Of a stretch of 46,273 bases of DNA, positions 15,099 through 23,275 are shown piece after piece. This stretch comes from Geminicoccaceae bacterium (GTDB taxonomy: Bacteria > Pseudomonadota > Alphaproteobacteria > Geminicoccales > Geminicoccaceae). The stretch spans positions 1-46,273 of the forward strand of contig JACKIN010000022.1 of the NCBI GenBank assembly GCA_020638495.1, read 5' to 3'. The notes below the pieces were generated by a model, which worked only from the letters and a program-made list of their open reading frames with translations, was not told the origin of the DNA and searched no databases. A program made the position numbers and the translations under genes. Position 1 is the stretch's first letter; each line of letters opens with the position of its first letter.

Positions 15099-17336
15099 AT
15101 GTCGAACGCAACCCCCGTCATCCCGGAAACGGTCGAGCCGCCTTATCTCGCGGGCCTGAATCCCGAGCAGCGGGCGGCCGTGACCGCACCCGACGGCCCG
15201 CTCCTCGTGCTCGCCGGGGCGGGGACCGGCAAGACGCGGGTGCTCACCACGCGCCTCGCGCATCTGCTCGTCACCGGCCGCGCCCGGCCGCACGAGGTGC
15301 TGGCGGTGACGTTCACCAACAAGGCCGCCCGCGAGCTCTCCGAGCGGGTCGAGCGGCTGATCGGGCGGAGCGTCACCGGGCTCTGGCTCGGCACGTTCCA
15401 CGCGATCGGCGTGCGGTTCCTGCGGGCCCATGCCGAGCTCGCCGGGCTGCAGTCGAGCTTCACCATCCTCGACACCGACGACCAGCTCCGGCTGATCAAG
15501 CAGGTGGTGCAGGCGGCCGGGCTCGACGAGAAGCGCTGGGCGCCGCGCATCCTGCTCGCGATCATCCAGCGCTGGAAGGATCGCGGCCATGCGCCGGAGG
15601 ACGTGCCGGCGAGCGAGGTCGGCGACTTCGCCGCCGGCCAGTCGCTGGCGCTCTACCGGGCCTACCAGCAGCGGCTCTCGACCCTGAACGCCTGCGATTT
15701 CGGCGATCTGCTGCTGCATCCGCTGGTCGTCCTGCGCCGCCATGCCGACCTGCTCGAGCGCTACCAGACGCGCTTTCGGGCGATCCTCGTCGACGAGTAC
15801 CAGGACACCAACGTCGCCCAGTATCTCTGGCTCAGGCTGCTGGCGCAGCGGCACCGGAACATCACCTGCGTCGGCGACGACGACCAGTCGATCTATTCGT
15901 GGCGGGGCGCCGAGATCGGCAACATCCTGCGCTTCGAGCAGGATTTCCCGGGTGCGGGTGTCGTCCGGCTCGAGCGCAACTACCGCTCGACCGGCAGCAT
16001 TCTCGGCACCGCCTCCGGCCTCATCGCGCGGAACCAGGCGCGGCTCGGCAAGACGCTCTGGACCGAGGGCGAGGCCGGCACGCCGGTGCGCATCGCGGGC
16101 CTGTGGGACGAGGCCGAGGAGGCCCGCTATATCGGCGACGAGATCGAGGCGCTGCAGCGGGGTGGCGAGAGCCTCGCCCAGATCGCGGTGCTGGTCCGGG
16201 CCGGCTTCCAGACGCGCGCCTTCGAGGAGCGCTTCATTCAGCTGGGCCTGCCCTATCGGGTGGTGGGGGGCCCGCGCTTCTACGAGCGGGCCGAGATCCG
16301 CGATGCCATCGCCTATCTCAGGCTGACCGCCCAGCCGGCCGACGACCTGGCCTTCGAGCGGATCGTCAACCTGCCCCGCCGCGGCATCGGCGACGCGGCG
16401 ATACAGGCGTTGCGCGGGCTGTCCCGGCGCGTCGAGATCCCGCTGCTCCAGGCAGCCCGCCAGATGGTCGAGACCGACGAGCTGGCGACCCGCACGAGGA
16501 ACGCGCTCATGGCCTTTCTCGGTCTGGTCGACGGCTGGCGGACAACGCTCGCCGAGGCGCCGCCGCGCGAATTGGCGGAGCAGATCCTGGACGAGAGCGG
16601 CTACACGGCGATGTGGCAGAACGACCGCTCGCCCGACGCGCCCGGCCGGCTCGACAACCTCAAGGAGCTGGTCAAGGCGATCGAGGAGTTTCCGACGCTC
16701 GCGGCGTTCCTCGAGCATGTCAGCCTGGTCATGGATGCGGTCGGCGAGAGCGGCAGCGAGCAAGTTTCGGTGATGACGCTGCACGGGGCCAAGGGGCTCG
16801 AGTTCAACAGCGTCTTCCTGGCAGGCTGGGAGGACGGGCTCTTCCCGAACCAGCGCGCCCTCGACGAAGGGGGCGGCAAGGCGCTGGAGGAGGAGCGGCG
16901 GCTCGCCTATGTCGGGCTGACCCGTGCCCGGCACCGTTGCACCGTCAGCTTCGCCGCCAATCGCCGGATCTACAACCAGTGGTCATCGAGCGTGCCCTCG
17001 CGGTTCATCGAGGAACTGCCGGCCGAGCATGTCGAGCACCTGCATCGCAACCCCGCCATGCGACCCGATGCCGAGAGCTTCATGGACGATCTCGTGGTGC
17101 CGCAGGTGGCCCGGTTCCGCAGCCGGCGCGCCGAGCTCGGCAAGGTCATCGAGGGGCGTGCCGAGATCCTGACCACGCCGCCCGGCGCCGGCGCCAGTTT
17201 CAGCGTCGGCGACCGGATCTTCCACCAGAAGTTCGGCTATGGCCGGGTCGCCGCCGTCGACGGCAACAAGCTGGAGATCGCCTTCGAGAAGTCCGGGGTG
17301 AAGAAGGTGATCTCGAGCTTCGTCGAGGCGGCCTGA
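15099..17336 (+). CDS. uvrD: UvrD/PcrA-type superfamily 1 DNA helicase
   Basis: A 745-residue 3'-5' helicase used in nucleotide excision and mismatch repair. The helicase motifs appear in order: AGAGTGKTRVL (motif I, about 40), TFTNKAARELSERV (Ia), VDEYQDTN (II), GDDDQSIYSWRGA (III), LERNYRST (IV), VSVMTLHGAKGLEF (V) and VGLTRARH (VI). The C-terminus has the short UvrD/PcrA Tudor-like tail (GDRIFHQKFGYGRV...LEIAFEKSG). The length agrees with family members. It ends 13 bases before prmA, with which it may be co-transcribed. Confidence 0.96.
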   Translation: MSNATPVIPETVEPPYLAGLNPEQRAAVTAPDGPLLVLAGAGTGKTRVLTTRLAHLLVTGRARPHEVLAVTFTNKAARELSERVERLIGRSVTGLWLGTFHAIGVRFLRAHAELAGLQSSFTILDTDDQLRLIKQVVQAAGLDEKRWAPRILLAIIQRWKDRGHAPEDVPASEVGDFAAGQSLALYRAYQQRLSTLNACDFGDLLLHPLVVLRRHADLLERYQTRFRAILVDEYQDTNVAQYLWLRLLAQRHRNITCVGDDDQSIYSWRGAEIGNILRFEQDFPGAGVVRLERNYRSTGSILGTASGLIARNQARLGKTLWTEGEAGTPVRIAGLWDEAEEARYIGDEIEALQRGGESLAQIAVLVRAGFQTRAFEERFIQLGLPYRVVGGPRFYERAEIRDAIAYLRLTAQPADDLAFERIVNLPRRGIGDAAIQALRGLSRRVEIPLLQAARQMVETDELATRTRNALMAFLGLVDGWRTTLAEAPPRELAEQILDESGYTAMWQNDRSPDAPGRLDNLKELVKAIEEFPTLAAFLEHVSLVMDAVGESGSEQVSVMTLHGAKGLEFNSVFLAGWEDGLFPNQRALDEGGGKALEEERRLAYVGLTRARHRCTVSFAANRRIYNQWSSSVPSRFIEELPAEHVEHLHRNPAMRPDAESFMDDLVVPQVARFRSRRAELGKVIEGRAEILTTPPGAGASFSVGDRIFHQKFGYGRVAAVDGNKLEIAFEKSGVKKVISSFVEAA

Positions 17337-17349
17337 TGCGGCGACGTTC

Positions 17350-18285
17350 GTGAGCGATCCAAAGGGACTCTGGCAGGCGAGCTTCGAGCTCGACCTCGAG
17401 CCGCCGCCCTTGCTGCTCGAGGCGCTCGAGGAGATGGCGCTCTCGGCCTCGATCTTCACCGCCGCCGTCGACGAGGCGGACGAGGCGACGCGCTGGCGGG
17501 TCGATCTGCTGTTCGCCGAGGAGCCGGACGCGACTACCCTGGGTGCCGAGATCGGTGCGCTGCTCGCGGCGCACGACCTGCCGGCGGGGGTGGATGTCGC
17601 CATCGCCTGGCTCGCGCACCAGGACTGGCTCGAGGCGGTGCGCATGACCCGGCCGCCCATGACCGTCGGCCGCTTCCTCGTGCACGGGCCCGACGATGCG
17701 CCGCCGGCGAACGCCCGTGCGGTGCCGCTCTTGATCGAGGCCGGGCTCGCCTTCGGCTCGGGCGAGCATGCCACCACCACGGCCTGCCTCCTGGCGTTCG
17801 ATCGCGAGCTGCGCCGCCGACCCTTCGCCCGGGTGCTCGACATGGGCTGCGGCTCGGCCATTCTCGGCATCGCCGCGGCACGGGTGAACCGTCACACCCG
17901 GGTCCTCGCGGTCGACAACGACCCGCTCGCCGTCGCCGTGGCCCGCGACAATGCCAAGAAGAACGGCGTGGCCGGCCGGGTCGCTTGCCTCGTGAGCGAA
18001 GGCTATGGCGACGCGCGCATCCGCCGGTCCGGGCCGTTCGACCTGATCTTCGCCAATATCCTGGCCGATCCGCTGGTGGCCATGGCGGGCGATCTGCGGC
18101 GGCATCTGGCGTCGGGCGGCGCGGCGATTCTGTCGGGGCTGCTCGACCGCCAGGCCCCGGCCGTGCTGGCGGCGCACCGGCGCCAAGGCATGCGGTCCAC
18201 CGGGCAGGTGGATCGGCCTCCCTGGGCCGCCCTCGTGCTGCGGCGCAGTGGCGCAGTGCGGCGTGCCGCGTCGAAGCGCAATTGA
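17350..18285 (+). CDS. prmA: Ribosomal protein L11 methyltransferase
   Basis: A 311-residue SAM-dependent enzyme that methylates lysines and the N-terminus of ribosomal protein L11. The N-terminal L11-recognition domain is followed by AFGSGEHATTTACL (about 136), SAM motif I VLDMGCGSAILGIAA (about 161-175), AVDNDPLAVAVARDNAKKN (about 183) and the post-motif FDLIFANILADPLV (about 228). The start is GTG. It sits in front of rpmI, where many proteobacteria have infC. Confidence 0.93.
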   Translation: MSDPKGLWQASFELDLEPPPLLLEALEEMALSASIFTAAVDEADEATRWRVDLLFAEEPDATTLGAEIGALLAAHDLPAGVDVAIAWLAHQDWLEAVRMTRPPMTVGRFLVHGPDDAPPANARAVPLLIEAGLAFGSGEHATTTACLLAFDRELRRRPFARVLDMGCGSAILGIAAARVNRHTRVLAVDNDPLAVAVARDNAKKNGVAGRVACLVSEGYGDARIRRSGPFDLIFANILADPLVAMAGDLRRHLASGGAAILSGLLDRQAPAVLAAHRRQGMRSTGQVDRPPWAALVLRRSGAVRRAASKRN

Positions 18286-18305
18286 TGGGGGCCGCACAGC
18301 GGAGG

Positions 18306-18334
18306 TTGCGTCTCCCGCCGGCCTCGGCTATACG
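18306..18334 (+). promoter_or_regulatory. Candidate sigma70 promoter for rpmI-rplT
   Basis: TTGCGT (18306-18311) and TATACG (18329-18334) are separated by 17 bases, in the gap between prmA and rpmI. Transcription would start near 18341, giving a leader of about 70 bases before the rpmI ATG. The hexamers match consensus at 3 and 4 of 6 positions. Confidence 0.45.
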
Positions 18335-18409
18335 ACGCGTCGCATTCGTCGCCGACCGCACCGGCTGCCCGAGAGGGTGGGGCGGCGCTGTCGTTCGGAG
18401 TTTCCTGGC

Positions 18410-18607
18410 ATGACCAAGTTGAAGACCAAGCGGGCCGCTGCCAAGCGGTTCTCGTTCACCGGCAGTGGCAAGATCAAGCGTGGTCATGCCAACCATCGGC
18501 ACAACTTCACCAGCCAGCCGAAGAAGGCGAAGATGCGGCACCGCAAGACCGGCTATGTCAGCGCGGTGGATGCGCCGCTCGTCCGGCTGATGCTGCCGCA
18601 CGGCTGA
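18410..18607 (+). CDS. rpmI: 50S ribosomal protein L35
   Basis: A 65-residue, strongly basic protein with the L35 signature KLKTKRAAAKRF at the start and KKAKMRHRKTG near residue 39. It is a component of the large ribosomal subunit. GGAG lies 9 bases before the ATG at 18410; the longer frame from 18248 is a shadow. It is followed by rplT in the standard order. Confidence 0.97.
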   Translation: MTKLKTKRAAAKRFSFTGSGKIKRGHANHRHNFTSQPKKAKMRHRKTGYVSAVDAPLVRLMLPHG

Positions 18608-18661
18608 CGTCCGTCGGCGTCGCCGGGGCGCACTGGAATTTTCTGACCAAGGATCGAGACG

Positions 18662-19021
18662 ATGGCTCGGGTAAAGCGCGGTGTAACCTCCCACGCCCGG
18701 CACAAGAACGTGCTGGAGGCGGCGAAGGGCTATCGCGGTCGTCGCAAGAACTGCATCAAGACCGCGCGTCAGGCGGTCGAGAAGGCCGGCCAGTATGCCT
18801 ATCGCGACCGGCGCGTCCGCAAGCGGGAGTTCCGCGCCCTCTGGATCCAGCGCATCAACGCGGCGGCGCGCGAGCAGGGCATGACCTACGGCCAGCTCAT
18901 GCACGGCCTGAAGGTCGCCGGCGTCGAGCTCGATCGCAAGGTCTTGGCCGACATTGCCGTGCACGACGCGGCGACGTTCGCAGGCTTCGTGAAGCAGGCC
19001 GGGGCCTCCCTTCACGCCTGA
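18662..19021 (+). CDS. rplT: 50S ribosomal protein L20
   Basis: A 119-residue L20 with the typical MARVKRGVTSHARHKNVLEA start, the basic segment AKGYRGRRKN and WIQRINAAAREQGMTYGQLM. L20 binds 23S rRNA early in assembly; in other bacteria it also represses its own operon through leader RNA. AAGGA lies upstream of the ATG. A hairpin with T-tracts follows before pheS. Confidence 0.98.
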   Translation: MARVKRGVTSHARHKNVLEAAKGYRGRRKNCIKTARQAVEKAGQYAYRDRRVRKREFRALWIQRINAAAREQGMTYGQLMHGLKVAGVELDRKVLADIAVHDAATFAGFVKQAGASLHA

Positions 19022-19064
19022 AATCGGCGGGACCGCCAGCCGGTCCCTGGCGATTCGATGAAGA

Positions 19065-19094
19065 GGGGTCGGCAACGGCCCCTTTTTCGTTTTT
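19065..19094 (+). terminator. Intrinsic terminator or attenuator between rplT and pheS
   Basis: GGGGTCG (19065-19071), loop GCAA, CGGCCCC (19076-19082) form a 7-bp stem with one T-G pair. It is followed by TTTTT, CG and TTTTT (19083-19094). This is a textbook intrinsic terminator 44 bases after the rplT stop and 29 bases before pheS. Since pheS has no evident promoter in between, it may be a partial terminator that tunes pheST expression. Confidence 0.85.
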
Positions 19095-19122
19095 CTACGC
19101 CATTTCCAGCGGGTCCACGGCC

Positions 19123-20223
19123 ATGACCTCGGAGACGACATCGGTGCTGGCGACGATCGACAGGGTCGAGGGGGAGATGATGGCCGAGATCGGCAGCACG
19201 CCCGATCTCGCCAGGCTCGACGAGCTGCGCGTGGCGCTGCTCGGCAAGAAGGGTCGCGTGACCGACCTCGTGAAAGGCGTGAGCAGCCTGCCGCCGGCCG
19301 AGCGGCCGGCGGCGGGGCAGGCCTTCAACGAGCTGAAGCGGAGCCTCGAGGCGGCGCTCCTCGAGCGGCGCACGGCGCTCGCCGAAGCGGCGCTCGAGGC
19401 GCGCCTGCTGGCCGAGCGAATCGACGTCACCCTGCCGGCCCGGCCGCGTGACGGCGGGCGGATCCACCCGGTGAGCCAGGTGACCGACGAGCTCACCGCG
19501 ATCTTCGCCGACATGGGCTTCATGGTGGCCGAGGGGCCGGACATCGAGAACGATTTCCACAACTTCACGGCGCTGAACTTCCCGCCGTCGCATCCGGCCC
19601 GCGAGATGCACGACACGTTCTTCCTGGAGGCGCGGCAGGACGGCGAGCCGCTGCTGCTGCGCACCCACACCAGCACCATCCAGGTGCGCCACATGATGGC
19701 CAACAAGCCGCCCTACCGGATCATCGCCCCCGGCCGCACCTATCGCTGCGACAGCGACGCGACCCACACGCCGATGTTCCATCAGGTCGAGGGCCTGGTC
19801 ATCGACCGCCGGACCCACATGGGCCATCTCAAGGGCTGCCTGATCGACTTCGTCCGCGCCTATTTCGAGCGCGACGACATCACCGCCCGCTTCCGCCCCA
19901 GCTTCTTCCCGTTCACCGAGCCGTCGGCCGAGATGGACATCGGCTGCCGCCGGACGAAGGAGGAGATCGTCGTGGGCGAGGGCACGGACTGGCTCGAGAT
20001 CCTCGGCTGCGGGATGGTCCACCCCAACGTGCTGCGCGCCGTCGGGCTCGACCCGGCGGAGTGGCAGGGCTTCGCCTTCGGCATGGGGATCGACCGCATC
20101 GCCATGCTGAAATACGGCATGCCCGACCTTCGGCCGTTCTTCGATGCCGATCTCGCCTGGCTGCACCATTACGGCTTCGTGCCGCTCGACCTGCCGACCA
20201 CCTTCTCCGGGCTCTCGCGATGA
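19123..20223 (+). CDS. pheS: Phenylalanine-tRNA ligase alpha subunit
   Basis: A 366-residue class II aminoacyl-tRNA synthetase subunit that carries the catalytic core of PheRS, charging tRNA-Phe with phenylalanine. It has the N-terminal coiled coil (about 1-90), motif 1 region HPVSQVTDELTAIFADMGF (about 114), LLRTHTSTIQVRHM (about 184), motif 2 GRTYRCDSDATHTPMFHQVE (about 204) and motif 3 GFAFGMGIDRIAMLKYG (about 322). The stop overlaps the pheT start as ATGA. Confidence 0.98.
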   Translation: MTSETTSVLATIDRVEGEMMAEIGSTPDLARLDELRVALLGKKGRVTDLVKGVSSLPPAERPAAGQAFNELKRSLEAALLERRTALAEAALEARLLAERIDVTLPARPRDGGRIHPVSQVTDELTAIFADMGFMVAEGPDIENDFHNFTALNFPPSHPAREMHDTFFLEARQDGEPLLLRTHTSTIQVRHMMANKPPYRIIAPGRTYRCDSDATHTPMFHQVEGLVIDRRTHMGHLKGCLIDFVRAYFERDDITARFRPSFFPFTEPSAEMDIGCRRTKEEIVVGEGTDWLEILGCGMVHPNVLRAVGLDPAEWQGFAFGMGIDRIAMLKYGMPDLRPFFDADLAWLHHYGFVPLDLPTTFSGLSR

Positions 20224-22616
20224 AGTTCACCCTGCCCTGGCTCAAGGAGCATCTCGAGACGGACGCCTCGGCCGCGCACATCGCCCTGACGCTGACCTCG
20301 CTCGGGCTCGAGGTCGAGGCCGTGCACGACCGCACGAGCGAGCTTTCGGGCTTCTCCGTCGCCTTCGTGCGGGAGGCCGTGCAGCACCCCAACGCCGACC
20401 GGCTCCGGCTCTGCACCGTCGAGACGAAGCATGGCGTCATGCAGGTCGTCTGTGGCGCCCCGAACGCCCGGGCCGGGCTCCATGGCATCTTCGCGCCCGA
20501 GGGCTCGGTCATCCCGGCGACCGGCAAGGTGCTCGGGCGCAGCGCCATTCGCGGCATCGAAAGCCATGGCATGCTGTGCTCGGCGCGCGAGCTCGGCATC
20601 GGCGACGACCATGACGGCATCATCGACCTCGATGGCGCGCCGGCCGTCGGCACGCCTGCCAGCGAAGCGCTCGGCATCGAGGGGCCGGTCTTCGAGGTGT
20701 CGCTGACCCCGGACCGGGCCGACTGCTTCGGCATCAACGGCATCGCCCGCGAGCTGGCCGCCGCCGGGCTCGGCCAGCTCAGGAGGCGGGATTTCACGCC
20801 CGTGCCGGGGCAGGGCCGGGGGCCGGCCATCCGCCTCGACTTTTCGGCCGCCGACGCGCATGCCTGCCCGCTCTTCATCGGCCGGCTGATCCGGGGCGTG
20901 CGCAACGGGCCGAGTCCGGCCTGGATGCAGCGGCGGCTGCAAGCCATTGGGCTCAGGCCGATTTCGGCGCTGGTCGACATCACCAATTATGTCATGTTCG
21001 ACCTCAACCGACCGCTCCACGTGTTCGACGCCGCAAGGCTCGAAGGCGACGTCACCGTCCGTTTCGCCAGAGCGGGGGAAACCCTGCTGGCGCTGGACGG
21101 GCGCGAGTACGCCCTGGACGACGGCATGACGGTGATTGCCGACGAGGCCGGCCCGCAGGGCCTCGGCGGCGTCATGGGCGGCGAGGTCTCGGGCGTCACC
21201 GGGGCCACCACCGACGTGCTGCTGGAGGTCGCTCTCTTCGATCCGATCCGCACGGCGCTCACCGGTCGCAAGCTGGATCTCGTGAGCGATGCCCGCACCC
21301 GTTTCGAGCGCGGCCTCGACCCGGAGATGGCGGTCGCCGGCATGGAGCATGCCACGCGGCTCATCCTCGAGCTCTGCGGCGGCGAGGCGGCTGAGCCGGT
21401 GATCGCCGGTGCCGTGCCGCCCGGCCCTGCGGCCATCGCCTTTCCCGTGCGGGAGCTGGCGCGGCTCGGCGGCATCCAGCTCGAGCGGGGCGAGATCGAG
21501 GGGCATCTTCGCGTCCTCGGCTTCGGGCTCGATGGCGGGCCCGAGCTCTACACCGTCCAGCCGCCGAGCTGGCGGCACGACGTCACCAGCTCCGCCTGCA
21601 TCGTCGAGGAGCTCTGTCGGCTGCACGGCTACGACAAGATTCCGCCTGTGCCCGTCACCCGCAACGAGGCGGTGAGCGCTGGCGTGCTCACGCCCGAGCA
21701 GCGGCGGCGCGGCCATTTGCGGCGGACGGTGGCGGTGCTCGGCTATACCGAAGCCGTGACCTGGTCGTTCACCGGGGAGAACGAGGCGCGGCCGTTCCTC
21801 GAGGGCGAGCCGGTGCGCCTCGCCAACCCGATCTCGAGCGAGCTCTCGGTGATGCGGCCCTCGCTCCTGCCCAACCTCCTGCTCGCGGCCGCCCGCAACC
21901 AGGACCGCAAGCGCGAGGACGGCGCCCTCTTCGAGCTGGGTGCCCGGTTCACCGGCGGCCAGCCCGGCGAGCAGGTGACGGCGCTCGTGGGGTTGCGCTG
22001 GGGGGCGACCGGCCCGCGGGACTGGACCGGCACGCGGCGGCCGGTCGATCTCTTCGATGCCAAGGCCGATGCGCTGGCAGCGCTCGCCGCCGCCGGGGTC
22101 AAGACCGAGGCGCTGCAGGTCACGGCCGGAGGGCCGGCCTGGTACCATCCCGGCCGCTCGGGCACGCTCGGTCTCGGGCCGAACCGGCTCGCGACCTTCG
22201 GGGAGCTGCATCCGCGCGTGCTGGAAGCCTTCGACCTCGACGGGCGTGCTGTCGCCTTCGAGCTCGACCTCGACGCGCTGCCCAGGGTGCGGGCCCGGCC
22301 GGGTCGCACCCGGCCGCCGCTCGAGGCCTGGCCCTACCCTCCGGTCGATCGCGACTTCGCGTTCCTCGTCGACGACGGGGTCAGCGCCGACCAGTTGCTG
22401 CGGGCCGTCCGCCAGGCCGACAAGAAGCTGATTCGCGAGGTGTCGCTGTTCGACGTCTATGCCGGCAAGGGCATGCCCGAGGGCAAGAAGTCGCTGGCCG
22501 TCGCCGTCCGTCTGCAGTCCCCGGACAAGACGCTGACCGAGGCCGACATCGAGCCGGTGGCGAGGAAGATCGTGGCAGCGGCCGAGAAGCAGCTCGGCGC
22601 CGAGCTGCGGGGGTGA
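20220..22616 (+). CDS. pheT: Phenylalanine-tRNA ligase beta subunit
   Basis: A 798-residue beta subunit of PheRS, responsible for tRNA binding and editing. Domains in order: N-terminal OB-fold tRNA-binding domain (about 40-150, with HPNADRLRLCTVE), the B3/B4 editing domain (about 200-400, with PISALVDITNYVMFDLNRPL), B5 and the catalytic-like core (about 480-690), and the C-terminal anticodon-binding domain (WPYPPVDRDFAFLVDDGVSA onwards). It starts at ATG 20220, coupled to pheS. Confidence 0.98.
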   Translation: MKFTLPWLKEHLETDASAAHIALTLTSLGLEVEAVHDRTSELSGFSVAFVREAVQHPNADRLRLCTVETKHGVMQVVCGAPNARAGLHGIFAPEGSVIPATGKVLGRSAIRGIESHGMLCSARELGIGDDHDGIIDLDGAPAVGTPASEALGIEGPVFEVSLTPDRADCFGINGIARELAAAGLGQLRRRDFTPVPGQGRGPAIRLDFSAADAHACPLFIGRLIRGVRNGPSPAWMQRRLQAIGLRPISALVDITNYVMFDLNRPLHVFDAARLEGDVTVRFARAGETLLALDGREYALDDGMTVIADEAGPQGLGGVMGGEVSGVTGATTDVLLEVALFDPIRTALTGRKLDLVSDARTRFERGLDPEMAVAGMEHATRLILELCGGEAAEPVIAGAVPPGPAAIAFPVRELARLGGIQLERGEIEGHLRVLGFGLDGGPELYTVQPPSWRHDVTSSACIVEELCRLHGYDKIPPVPVTRNEAVSAGVLTPEQRRRGHLRRTVAVLGYTEAVTWSFTGENEARPFLEGEPVRLANPISSELSVMRPSLLPNLLLAAARNQDRKREDGALFELGARFTGGQPGEQVTALVGLRWGATGPRDWTGTRRPVDLFDAKADALAALAAAGVKTEALQVTAGGPAWYHPGRSGTLGLGPNRLATFGELHPRVLEAFDLDGRAVAFELDLDALPRVRARPGRTRPPLEAWPYPPVDRDFAFLVDDGVSADQLLRAVRQADKKLIREVSLFDVYAGKGMPEGKKSLAVAVRLQSPDKTLTEADIEPVARKIVAAAEKQLGAELRG

Positions 22617-22673
22617 TTGCCGCGAGAGTCCATAATAGCTACTTTGGCCAGGATGGGCTTTTTGGAGACGGCC

Positions 22674-22958
22674 ATGCGCACCATGTCGGCCAAGGAGGCC
22701 AAGAACCATTTCGGCGAGCTTCTGATGGAGGCGCAGAAGGCGCCGGTGACAATCGAGAAGAACGGCAAGCCGGTGGCGGTGCTCTACTCGATGGAGTGGC
22801 ACGAGGCGGCCGAGGAGGCGAAGCTGGACTGGCTGAAGCGGGCGGTGGCGGAGGCGGTCGCCGAGGCGGATCGCGGCGAGCTCGTGGAGTTCGACGAGGA
22901 ATTCATTGCGGAGCTGTTCTCCGACGGTCCCTCGAGGTTCGATGACCCGCGCGAATGA
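22674..22958 (+). CDS. Phd/YefM-family antitoxin
   Basis: A 94-residue protein with the Phd/YefM DNA-binding fold: MSAKEAKNHFGELLMEAQ, then PVTIEKNGKPVAVLYSMEWH, then an acidic helical tail expected to bind the toxin. Such antitoxins neutralise the toxin and repress their own promoter. I chose ATG 22674 because GGAG lies 6 bases upstream; ATG 22653 is the alternative. The start of the toxin overlaps its stop as ATGA. A -10-like CATAAT at 22631-22636 hints at a local promoter, with no good -35. Confidence 0.88.
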   Translation: MRTMSAKEAKNHFGELLMEAQKAPVTIEKNGKPVAVLYSMEWHEAAEEAKLDWLKRAVAEAVAEADRGELVEFDEEFIAELFSDGPSRFDDPRE

Positions 22959-23275
22959 AGCGACCCCGGCGAGCGCTGCTCGTCCCTGCGGCGGCCCGCG
23001 ATCTGCGTCGCATTCGCGCCTGGATCGCGGCCGACTCCGGCGTCGATCGGGCCAATGTCCTGCTCCGCGCTCTGCTCGACGTGGTGGAGCGGATCGCCGA
23101 GCTGCCGGCGCTGGGAACGCTCCGTCCGTCGTTCGGCACGGGCGTGCGGTGCTTCGTGCGAAAGCCCTATCTCGTCTTCTACCGCGAGCTCGATGAGCGC
23201 GTGCAAGTATTGCGTATCATAGACGGCCGTCGCGATCTCCAGATCGCCTGGCTCGAGGACAAGCCTGTTCCATGA
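22955..23275 (+). CDS. RelE/ParE-superfamily toxin
   Basis: A 106-residue basic protein with the ParE-like pattern: PAAARDLRRIRAWIAADSG (helical pair), ELPALGTLRPSFGTGVRCFV and the C-terminal strands LVFYRELDERVQVLRIIDGR. Relatives inhibit DNA gyrase (ParE) or cleave mRNA on the ribosome (RelE); the R-I-I-x-G-R-R ending favours ParE. It forms a pair with the preceding antitoxin and its stop overlaps the lepA start as ATGA, embedding the module in a housekeeping transcript. Confidence 0.85.
   Translation: MKRPRRALLVPAAARDLRRIRAWIAADSGVDRANVLLRALLDVVERIAELPALGTLRPSFGTGVRCFVRKPYLVFYRELDERVQVLRIIDGRRDLQIAWLEDKPVP

Noticed and set aside
20169..22802. 877-residue open frame antisense to pheT
   Set aside because: Long antisense frames are expected in very GC-rich coding DNA; the translation is low-complexity and the sense strand encodes clear PheT.
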